A stretch of 17,285 bases of DNA from an uncultured Eubacterium sp. (GTDB taxonomy: Bacteria; Bacillota; Clostridia; Peptostreptococcales; Anaerovoracaceae), in assembly GCA_905193765.1 (NCBI GenBank), contig CAJJPZ010000031.1, positions 1 through 17,285 on the forward strand, read 5' to 3'. The notes beneath the pieces are model-generated. The model was given only the letters and a program-made list of their open reading frames with translations. It did no database searches and had not been told where the DNA came from. The position numbers and the translations under genes were made by a program. Positions 1-7,382 of this stretch are shown here, piece after piece (within the stretch, counting starts at the first letter, position 1; each line of letters starts with the position of its first letter).

Positions 1-56
1 TTCACACAATCTTCAATTAACTCGCAAAATAATGTACCAATTTGCGGTTTCATATA
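1..56. other. Short non-coding flank downstream of the aminotransferase gene
   Basis: This stretch lies 3' of the leftward aminotransferase gene. It contains a 6-bp inverted repeat (CGCAAA at 23-28, TTTGCG at 41-46, 12-nt loop) that could form a weak hairpin, but no T-run follows it on the minus strand. I would not call it a terminator with confidence. The transcript may continue past the window edge. Confidence 0.3.
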
Positions 57-1160
57 CTATTTTGCAGCCAGTACTTCGTCCAGTTTTTCCGTGAAAAGTT
101 TCATCTGCTCTTCTGTTCCTGTGTTCACGCGGATCCATGTATCCCATCCCCACAGGTATCCCGGACGGATGACTACGCCTTTCTTCTGCAGCTCTTCAAA
201 TACAGGCTGTGACGGAACGCCTATGTTCACCCAGGAGAAATTCGAGTAGGATTTGAAGTAGTCGAATCCCTTCTTCTCGAAGTAGCTTTCCAGATATTCT
301 GTAGCCTTTTTATTTTCTGATGCGGCAAAATCCTTGTATTCAGCATCGTTGAGTGCTGCTCTCGCTCCGACCTGAGCCAGTCTGTTGACACCCAGAGTCT
401 GCCTTACTTTGTTCATCTCCGCAGCTATCTCCTTCGAAGTGATGATATATCCCAGTCTTACGCCTGCGATACCGTATATCTTCGAGAACGTCCTGAGAAC
501 TATGGTGTTAGGACGTTTCTTCATCAGGTCGATGCTGTTCTTCGGATATTCATCATAAAGCTCTGCGAACTCATAGTATGCTTCGTCCATGATGATCACT
601 ACATCGTCCGGAACTTTGCTGATGAACGCATCCAGTTCCTCCTGTGTCGCGATATTACCTGTCGGATTGTTCGGGTTGCATATATAGATCAGCTTCGTCC
701 TGTCGTTTATATGAGCCAGGAATCCGTCAAAGTCGAATTTCTGTCCCTTGAACGGTATCTTGTGAGCCTTGCCGCCCATCAGGCCAACTGAAATATTGTA
801 TATGTCGAAAGTCGGATCTGTCACGATTATCTCGTCGCCTTCATTGATGAAAGTCATGGCTATGTCCCAGATAAGACCTTCACCGCCGTTGCCTACCACG
901 ATGTTTCCCGGCTTCACATCAAAATGTTCAGCCAGATCGTCCACCAGGTCATACGCCGATGCTTCAGGATAAAAGTTGATATGCTCCACTTCATTTTTTA
1001 TAGCTTCTATAGCCTTTGGCGACGGACCGAACTGGTTCTCGTTGGAAGCCAGCTTCTCTATACGTTCCAGTCCGTAATCGCGCCTCACCTGTTCCACAGG
1101 TTTGCCGGCTACATATGGTCTCAGCTGTGCAAGCTGTTTTCTGAATAATTCTCTGCTCAT
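57..1160 (-). CDS. hisC: HisC-like PLP-dependent aminotransferase (histidinol-phosphate/aromatic type)
   Basis: This is a 367 aa fold-type I aminotransferase of the class I/II family, close to histidinol-phosphate aminotransferase, which transfers an amino group between glutamate and histidinol phosphate or an aromatic keto acid in the cytosol. Visible signatures are the N-terminal SNENQFGPSP (residues 39-48), NPNNPTG (about 162-168), DEAYYEF (192-198), the PLP-lysine motif RTFSKIYGIAG with Lys227, and the C-terminal RPG...RVNTG arginine region that binds the substrate carboxylate. The length is normal for HisC. The ATG directly abuts the serS stop codon, and its AAGGAG ribosome binding site lies inside the last serS codons, so the two genes are probably translationally linked. 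No other histidine gene is nearby. The substrate could therefore be an aromatic amino acid rather than histidinol phosphate, and the symbol is given on family likeness only. Confidence 0.85.
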   Translation of the reverse strand: MSRELFRKQLAQLRPYVAGKPVEQVRRDYGLERIEKLASNENQFGPSPKAIEAIKNEVEHINFYPEASAYDLVDDLAEHFDVKPGNIVVGNGGEGLIWDIAMTFINEGDEIIVTDPTFDIYNISVGLMGGKAHKIPFKGQKFDFDGFLAHINDRTKLIYICNPNNPTGNIATQEELDAFISKVPDDVVIIMDEAYYEFAELYDEYPKNSIDLMKKRPNTIVLRTFSKIYGIAGVRLGYIITSKEIAAEMNKVRQTLGVNRLAQVGARAALNDAEYKDFAASENKKATEYLESYFEKKGFDYFKSYSNFSWVNIGVPSQPVFEELQKKGVVIRPGYLWGWDTWIRVNTGTEEQMKLFTEKLDEVLAAK

Positions 1161-2462
1161 TTATTTCTCCTTAGCTGTTTTTCCCTGTTTCTTCTCTATC
1201 CTGTCAACGCCCATATAGCATCTGAGAGCTTCAGGTATCACTACAGATCCGTCGGCCTGCTGATAGTTCTCCAGTATAGCAGCTACGGTCCTGCCTACTG
1301 CCAGTCCCGATCCATTCAGAGTGTGCACGAATTCCGGTTTGCCTTTGCCGTCAGGTCTGAATCTGATGTTGGCTCTTCTGGCCTGGAAATTCTCGAAGTT
1401 GCTGCATGATGAGATTTCCACATATCTGCCGTAGCTTGGCATCCATACTTCGATATCGTATGTCATGGCTGATGAGAATCCAAGATCTCCCGTGGAAAGT
1501 CTCACTACTCTGTAAGGTATCTCAAGTCTCTTCAGCACTTCCTCTGCTGCTGCTGTCAGCGATTCCAGCTCCTGATATGACGTCTCCGGCTTTACGAATT
1601 TCACCATTTCCACCTTGTTGAACTGATGCTGTCTTATGAGACCTCTCGTATCTCTTCCTGCCGATCCTGCCTCTTTTCTGAAGCATGGAGTGTATGCTGT
1701 ATAGTATACAGGCAGCTCTTCCTCGCTCATGATCTCGTTCATCCTCAGGTTCGTTACAGGAACTTCTGCTGTAGGGATGAGGAAAAAATCCTTTGCAGGC
1801 ACATGGAACATGTCGTCTTCGAATTTAGGAAGCTGTCCTGTTCCTGTCATAGCGTCTCTGTTCACCATGAACGGCGGAAGTATCTCTGTGAATCCGTGCT
1901 CTTCCGTATGAAGGTTGAGCATGAAGTTTATCACCGATCTTTCCAGTCTGGCACCGAGGCCCTTGTATACTGTGAACCTGGTCCCTGAGATCTTGGAAGC
2001 TCTTTCAAAATCGAGGATATCAAGATCTGTACCTATATCCCAGTGGGCTTTCATTTCGAAGTCCGCCTTTGCAGGCTCTCCCCATTTCCTGAGCTCGACA
2101 TTTGCTGAATCATCTGCACCCACCTGGACGTCTTTGTACGGTGTGTTCGGGATGTTAAGGAGTGCTTCTCTCAGCTTTGATTCCACTTCGCTGACTTTTC
2201 CATCCAGCACTTTTATCTCTTCTGAAAGCTGCTTCATCTCCGCCATCAGTTCTGTGGTGTCTTTGCCTTCCTTCTTCATCACAGGGATCTGCTTTGATGA
2301 AGTGCTCTGCCTGTTCTTCATCTGCTCCACTTCTGCAAGCAGCGCACGTCTCTCTTTATCGTAATCCAGTACCTTGTCTATCCCGAAATCTCCCTGTCCT
2401 CTGGATTCTACTGCTTTTTTCACATTTTCAAAATCATCTCTTATTCTCTTGATATCCAGCAT
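1161..2462 (-). CDS. serS: Seryl-tRNA synthetase
   Basis: This 433 aa class II aminoacyl-tRNA synthetase charges tRNA-Ser (and the selenocysteine tRNA where present) with serine in the cytosol. The N-terminal ~110 residues form the charged antiparallel coiled coil that contacts the tRNA long variable arm (start MLDIKRIRDDFENVKKAVES). The catalytic domain shows motif 2 (FRKEAGSAGRDTRGLIRQHQF) and motif 3 (NGSGLAVGRTVAAILENYQ), both typical of bacterial SerRS. Length and start are standard, and a GGAGGA ribosome binding site precedes the ATG. The gene lies 21 bp after glutamine synthetase and 0 bp before the aminotransferase, so it is the middle gene of a three-gene transcript. I see no T-box leader in front of it. 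Confidence 0.97.
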   Translation of the reverse strand: MLDIKRIRDDFENVKKAVESRGQGDFGIDKVLDYDKERRALLAEVEQMKNRQSTSSKQIPVMKKEGKDTTELMAEMKQLSEEIKVLDGKVSEVESKLREALLNIPNTPYKDVQVGADDSANVELRKWGEPAKADFEMKAHWDIGTDLDILDFERASKISGTRFTVYKGLGARLERSVINFMLNLHTEEHGFTEILPPFMVNRDAMTGTGQLPKFEDDMFHVPAKDFFLIPTAEVPVTNLRMNEIMSEEELPVYYTAYTPCFRKEAGSAGRDTRGLIRQHQFNKVEMVKFVKPETSYQELESLTAAAEEVLKRLEIPYRVVRLSTGDLGFSSAMTYDIEVWMPSYGRYVEISSCSNFENFQARRANIRFRPDGKGKPEFVHTLNGSGLAVGRTVAAILENYQQADGSVVIPEALRCYMGVDRIEKKQGKTAKEK

Positions 2463-2483
2463 TTTAGCTTCCTCCGATTTTAT

Positions 2484-4400
2484 TTAAAACAAATTCTTTT
2501 TATATATTATGTACAGATCCCTGAGTTCTTCTACCTTTGCCTGCATTTCTATCTGAAGTTCTGATGCTCTGTCGTAGTCTTTTTCATCCAGCGCTCTTAC
2601 GATCTTTGTCAGCAGACACTTCTCGTCAAGAGTATCCTTACCGATATACTTTCTCAGGCGCTGGATCTTTTCCCAGTAGTGTCTGTCGTAGTCCACACAG
2701 TCCAGATCGTCATGTGCCTTGCTGCACGATCTGAGGAGATCCATCGTATCAGGGATGATCCTGTTGCGCAGTTCCATGGTCCACTGTTCTACAACTGCTT
2801 CTCTGTATGAGGCCAGTGCTATGTCCGTCATTACATCATCTCTTCTGAATATGTCCAGCTTTTCAGGATACTTGTCGAATGCGCATATGTTTTCCCATAC
2901 GGTATTCGGTGCTTTGCCGAAGAAGCGGTCTCTTTCCTCCTGGGTGTATTCTTCGAATACATCCTTTTCGCTCCTGTACACTCTGTTCTGTTCCAGATAG
3001 AAATCTTCTTCGCCGTATTCCTTGGATATGGACTTTTCCAGTTCCTCCGGTGTCTTTTCGTGTTCCAGAGCTTCCTTGATACCATCCAGCATAGCCATGT
3101 ATGACGCTGCCATCACCAGGTATGTGTTGCTTTTAGGATTCGGCGCCCTGAGCTCGAATCTCGTAGCCATAGGATTGCCTATCTCTCTTACGAGACCTAC
3201 CAGTACCGTCCTGTTTCTTGATGGCATCTTCGCGCTGTGTCCCAGGGACGTTACCGTACATACAGGTGCTTCGTATCCCGGTTTCAGCCTGTTGAGGGAA
3301 TCGTTGCTGGAGCTTACGAAAGGATTCACCACATCGTAGTTTTTAAGAAGTCCCATCAGCGCTCCGAATCCCACCGGACTCATGAACTCGTTGTCAGCAT
3401 CTGCAGGAGTGAACAGGTTGACCATCCTGCCGTCCTTCAGTTTAGCTGCGACGCCCATGTGGGTATGTTCTCCGTTTCCGGCCACGCCTTCCATAGGCTT
3501 TGCCATGAATGTGACTTCGAGACCATATGTCCTGAATATATCTCTTACCACGTACTTTATGTGGTTCTCATTGTCCGCAGCCTGTACTGCCGATGAGTAT
3601 TTCCAGTCGATCTCCAGCTGTTCCATGACGTGGTCGTAGTTTCCGGAATTGCCAAGCTTTGCCTTTACTCCGCCGACCTCCTTGTGACCCATCTCCATCT
3701 CGAAGCCGTATTTCTGAAGTACCAGCATAGCCTCCTCCAGGGCTGTTCTCACAGGGCCTGTGGTCCTCTTCCAGTACTGTTCCTTCAGCATCTGGGCTGT
3801 GGACAGCTGTTCCCTGTCGGCGTCATCGTCCGGAGTCTTTACCCAGAATTCCAGCTCGGTAGCTGCCGTTATGGAAAGGCTCTCTATATCATCTACACTG
3901 TCTATATCCATATATTCGAACACATATGGATTGCTGCGGAGCAGATCCATCAGATCCTTCTTGAAATTGAATATCGCGTCTCTGAGTATGACTCTGGATC
4001 CTACCCGTGAAGAGTCATTGTGCACCAGTGACGACGGTATCCTCAGAGTACCTATCGGCAGACCTGTCACAGGATCAGGGTAGTTGAAGTTGTGATCTAC
4101 GAACCAGTTCACAGTAGTATCCGGGATTATATCCACCTTGGCGTTGTTCAGTTCCGCTATCTTCGGAAGTACAACGCTGGATCCGTCCGTCTGTACGCCA
4201 TGTGTGAGTAACTTGTCTATATCCTTGATGAATTCCTCTACAGGTATCTTCTCATCAGTATCGTGTCCGCCAACGTCAATTCCAACCAGGGAAACGAATT
4301 TCACTTCAGGGTGAGCCTTGAGTATTTCAGTGATTTCCCCCTCGCTGTGCTTATCGGCCGGCAGGGTATATAACATCTTGTCTAAATCGTATTTGAGCAT
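2484..4400 (-). CDS. Glutamine synthetase, large form with C-terminal helical extension
   Basis: Glutamine synthetase makes glutamine from glutamate, ammonia and ATP, and is the main ammonia-assimilating step. At 638 aa this protein is well above the ~440-470 aa of ordinary GlnA (type I) and below the ~700+ aa of GlnN (type III). Catalytic motifs are recognisable: TDGSS (71-75, N-terminal beta-grasp part), the metal-binding TELEFW (181-186), NGEHTHMG (309-316, matching the NGSGxHxH segment of type I), RNRTV (395-399) and RFELRAPNPKSNTYL (414-428). After about residue 450 comes a ~190-residue, charged, mostly helical tail ending in a coiled-coil-like segment (EIQMEMQAKVEELRDLY-type pattern). 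It starts at ATG with a clear AAGGAGG site at 4408-4414. It is the first gene of the GS-serS-aminotransferase set. An assimilatory role is the simplest reading, but a GS-like enzyme with another amine or acid substrate cannot be excluded. Confidence 0.88.
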   Translation of the reverse strand: MLKYDLDKMLYTLPADKHSEGEITEILKAHPEVKFVSLVGIDVGGHDTDEKIPVEEFIKDIDKLLTHGVQTDGSSVVLPKIAELNNAKVDIIPDTTVNWFVDHNFNYPDPVTGLPIGTLRIPSSLVHNDSSRVGSRVILRDAIFNFKKDLMDLLRSNPYVFEYMDIDSVDDIESLSITAATELEFWVKTPDDDADREQLSTAQMLKEQYWKRTTGPVRTALEEAMLVLQKYGFEMEMGHKEVGGVKAKLGNSGNYDHVMEQLEIDWKYSSAVQAADNENHIKYVVRDIFRTYGLEVTFMAKPMEGVAGNGEHTHMGVAAKLKDGRMVNLFTPADADNEFMSPVGFGALMGLLKNYDVVNPFVSSSNDSLNRLKPGYEAPVCTVTSLGHSAKMPSRNRTVLVGLVREIGNPMATRFELRAPNPKSNTYLVMAASYMAMLDGIKEALEHEKTPEELEKSISKEYGEEDFYLEQNRVYRSEKDVFEEYTQEERDRFFGKAPNTVWENICAFDKYPEKLDIFRRDDVMTDIALASYREAVVEQWTMELRNRIIPDTMDLLRSCSKAHDDLDCVDYDRHYWEKIQRLRKYIGKDTLDEKCLLTKIVRALDEKDYDRASELQIEMQAKVEELRDLYIIYKKNLF

Positions 4401-4439
4401 ACTGCTGCCTCCTTGTATATTAAATTATTCTATGTCATG

Positions 4440-4495
4440 AAAAACAGGACATCCTCTCCGGTATCCGATGATAAACGAACGGGGCGAATGTCCTG
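4440..4495 (-). terminator. Rho-independent terminator or attenuator between the UPF0182 gene and glutamine synthetase
   Basis: Inverted arms CAGGACAT (4445-4452) and ATGTCCTG (4488-4495) pair perfectly. Five further pairs form inside them (4456-4460 with 4480-4484, one of them a G-U), leaving a ~19-nt loop. On the minus strand the 3' arm is followed by five T (4440-4444). This ends transcripts of the envelope operon. No good promoter is seen between here and the glutamine synthetase start, so partial readthrough is likely. Confidence 0.75.
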
Positions 4496-4507
4496 ATCTG
4501 CAAAGTC

Positions 4508-7369
4508 TTATTTACCTAACATGTTCAGGTATTTTTCAAGTTCATCCAGATATTCGCCGTATTTTGCCCAGTCGCCGTCTTTCTGTGCCTTCTGTGCATT
4601 GTCAAAGGCTGACTGCGCTTTCTTGACGATCTCTGTCTGAGTCAGCGACTTGCTGTCCTTGCTTCCAGCTGCGTTATCGCTACTGTTGTTATCTCCTCCG
4701 GAACCGGTATCGACACTTCCCTCACCGAACAGCTTGTTCAGTGCCTCTGCCAGTGTTGATTCATATGCTATGTTGTCGTTGTATGCCACGATTATACGTT
4801 TTACCTCAGGTATACTTGAATTCGTAGCTTCCAGGTATACCGGCTCGATATAGAGGAGGGAATCCTCTATAGGTACGACGAACATGTTTCCTCTGCTGTA
4901 TTTCGATCCTGATGAATCCCAGAGCGAAAACTCCTTGGATATCTCCGTGTTCTGGTCTATCTGTGCCTCAACCTGCATAGGACCGTAGACAGTCTTGTTC
5001 TTCGGCATCTGGTAAAGTATCAGATCACCGTATTTATCACCATCGTTACGCGCCACGAGAAGACCCATCAGATTCTTCTTCTCATTAGGTGTGAACGGTA
5101 TGGAACTCACGAATTCTGCACGCTTCTCACCCGGGAGCTTCATGATGTAGTAGTTAGGCATCATCGACTGTTCCTCTGTACCGTATATCTCGCTGGATAT
5201 CTGCCAGAGGTCCTCATCCTGGTAGAACACCTTGACATCGTTCATGTGATATCTCTGATATACCTTGGCCTGTATGTTCAGCAGTGTGCTCGGGTATCTG
5301 ATATGAGCCCTTATGCCCTCAGGCATCTTCTCAAAGTCTTTGAAAAGATCAGGATATATCTTCTTGAATGTCTGTGCTATAGGATCCGTATCATCGACTA
5401 TATAATAGTCCGTATTTCCGTTATATGCATCTATAACTACTTTTACGGAGTTCCTTATATAGTTCGTGGTACTTCCCTTTTCGGAATCATACGGTTCCGA
5501 ATAAGGGTACATGGACGTCGACGTATATGCGTCGATTATCCAGTAAAGCTTGCCGTCAACAGTCACCATATACGGTGATTCATCATATGAGAGATAAGGC
5601 ATTATCTCCCTTACTCTCTCCTTGATGTTCCTGTTTATGAGGATCTTCGAGTCGCTCTTGATATTGCTGGATACCAGCATCTTGAGGCTCCTCTCCCTCA
5701 CGGCGAACATCAGTCTGTTGAGAGGATTCAGCTTTATACCGGCATCTCCCTCATAGGTAGTGTACTTGTTGGTGTTACCGTCAGGATAGTCGAATTCATC
5801 CTCTGACGTATTGGTAAGTGCATAGTTGTTTGTGAGTTCCCCGAAATAGATCTCAGGTCTCGTGATCTTTATCTCATCCACATCCGATTCAGGCGGTATG
5901 CCTCCTATCAGCATATCCGGCTGACCGCTGGCTGTGATCTTGTCTACACGCGAAAGGGTTATGCCGTATCCGTGTGTGTATTTGAGATGCTTGTTCAGCC
6001 ATGTGTCATGTATCTTCGTCTCGTCGATCTCCCTTGCCGACAGGAATGTCTGGGTATACTTGCCGTTCACCATGTATCTGTCGACGTTGACATCGTTGAA
6101 GTTATAGTACTGCTTGATATTCTGCAGCTGGTTGTAGTATGTCTTTGCAGGATCGTAGTCGTTTATCCTGATGTTGGATATGGTATCCATGTTGTTGCTT
6201 ATATCGGTGCTGTCCAGATCGGAACTTGCCTTGAAGGTCTTTCTGTCCACACCGTCTATCCCGTAGGCGTACTGCGTATATTCGATGTTCCTTTCGAGAT
6301 ATTTGCTTTCCTTGTTGATCTCGTCAGGTGTAACAATGATGTTCTGCACCAGCAGACCGGCGCCTGCACCCAGTATACCCACGCATATCATGATCACCGG
6401 AAAGATAACAGCAGGCTTCACTTTGCGCTTCGATATTCCTACAGCGAATCCGATGGCTGCCAGCACTGAGAGTCCCATGATTATCCTGTATACCCACAGT
6501 GTCACATTGATGTCCGTGAATCCGGTACCGTATACAGCACCGGTACTGCCGAACAGAAGGTTGTACTGTTTGAGGAAGAAATGCACTCCCACCATCAGGA
6601 AGAACAGGACTCCTACTATCGTGAGCTGTTTCTCAGCGATGGATATGAGTATCCTGAAGTTTTTGTCGTCGAACTGCTTCTTCGGTCTGTGCTTTTTCTG
6701 TCCCCCCAGGTTCTTTGCGAATCTTCCGAAAAGATCACTGACATTGTCAAATCCCTGACCTGCGCTGAATCCGCTGCTTTCAGTCTCCGGTTCCGGCTCT
6801 GCCTCCTCGAACATCTGAGGCGTTCTCATGGACAGCAGTATAACGTAGTATATCAGTGTAAGCGCTGCGAATGCTATCAGCAGAAGTATTATTATCTGGT
6901 TCACTTCTTCGATGAACGACAGCCTGAAAATGTAAAATGCATTGTCCAGTCCGAACAGCGGATCCCCGATATCGAAATCCGTACTGTTGCTGAACTGCAG
7001 GAACTGGAACCACAGCTTCGATACTGCGAAATATGTCGTGATTATACCATAAACAGCTGCAAGTCCCCATGTTATGAGATTGAGGTGAAAATGATTGGTT
7101 TCCTCATTCGACTTCACCTTTTTGAAATATCCTCTCTTGAGGAATTTGAGATAGACATACGCCAGGAATGTCACGACGATGAATGTCGGTATACCTATCT
7201 TCAGCTGAGTGAACAGCTTAGTGAAGAACACCGAAACATAATCCAGTTCTCTGAACCAGAGAAAATCTGTTATGAAACCGATCAGTGCTGCAAACAGCAG
7301 GATCACAAGCAGAATCACCACTAACAGGCCTTTCAGTCCCAGTTTTCTCTTTTTACCTTCCTTTTTCAA
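4508..7369 (-). CDS. UPF0182 family seven-span membrane protein with large extracytoplasmic domain
   Basis: This 953 aa protein belongs to the UPF0182/COG1615 family, whose function is not established. About seven membrane spans are visible in the first ~345 residues (roughly 12-34, 57-75, 93-117, 156-180, 249-270, 293-315, 319-343). Between spans 4 and 5 lies a polar loop rich in Glu and Pro, then in Lys (EAEPEPETESS ... KKHRPKKQ). The remaining ~600 residues form a large extracytoplasmic domain. The tail has a Ser/Gly/Asp/Asn-rich linker and a final helix of the type AQKDGDWAKYGEYLDELEKYL, a hallmark of the family C terminus. The start is TTG, preceded by a strong GGAGGAG site that overlaps the stop region of the zinc-ribbon gene 13 bp upstream. 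It is the last gene of the envelope operon. An envelope or transport role is inferred from topology only. Confidence 0.9.
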   Translation of the reverse strand: MKKEGKKRKLGLKGLLVVILLVILLFAALIGFITDFLWFRELDYVSVFFTKLFTQLKIGIPTFIVVTFLAYVYLKFLKRGYFKKVKSNEETNHFHLNLITWGLAAVYGIITTYFAVSKLWFQFLQFSNSTDFDIGDPLFGLDNAFYIFRLSFIEEVNQIIILLLIAFAALTLIYYVILLSMRTPQMFEEAEPEPETESSGFSAGQGFDNVSDLFGRFAKNLGGQKKHRPKKQFDDKNFRILISIAEKQLTIVGVLFFLMVGVHFFLKQYNLLFGSTGAVYGTGFTDINVTLWVYRIIMGLSVLAAIGFAVGISKRKVKPAVIFPVIMICVGILGAGAGLLVQNIIVTPDEINKESKYLERNIEYTQYAYGIDGVDRKTFKASSDLDSTDISNNMDTISNIRINDYDPAKTYYNQLQNIKQYYNFNDVNVDRYMVNGKYTQTFLSAREIDETKIHDTWLNKHLKYTHGYGITLSRVDKITASGQPDMLIGGIPPESDVDEIKITRPEIYFGELTNNYALTNTSEDEFDYPDGNTNKYTTYEGDAGIKLNPLNRLMFAVRERSLKMLVSSNIKSDSKILINRNIKERVREIMPYLSYDESPYMVTVDGKLYWIIDAYTSTSMYPYSEPYDSEKGSTTNYIRNSVKVVIDAYNGNTDYYIVDDTDPIAQTFKKIYPDLFKDFEKMPEGIRAHIRYPSTLLNIQAKVYQRYHMNDVKVFYQDEDLWQISSEIYGTEEQSMMPNYYIMKLPGEKRAEFVSSIPFTPNEKKNLMGLLVARNDGDKYGDLILYQMPKNKTVYGPMQVEAQIDQNTEISKEFSLWDSSGSKYSRGNMFVVPIEDSLLYIEPVYLEATNSSIPEVKRIIVAYNDNIAYESTLAEALNKLFGEGSVDTGSGGDNNSSDNAAGSKDSKSLTQTEIVKKAQSAFDNAQKAQKDGDWAKYGEYLDELEKYLNMLGK

Positions 7370-7382
7370 TACTTCTCCTCCT

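Noticed and set aside
1915..2364. 149-codon open frame opposite serS
   Set aside because: It is antisense to a certain gene, Ser-rich, without family likeness or start signals.
6581..7324. 247-codon open frame opposite the UPF0182 gene
   Set aside because: It is a shadow frame of a recognised protein, rich in Cys and Gln, with no domain pattern.
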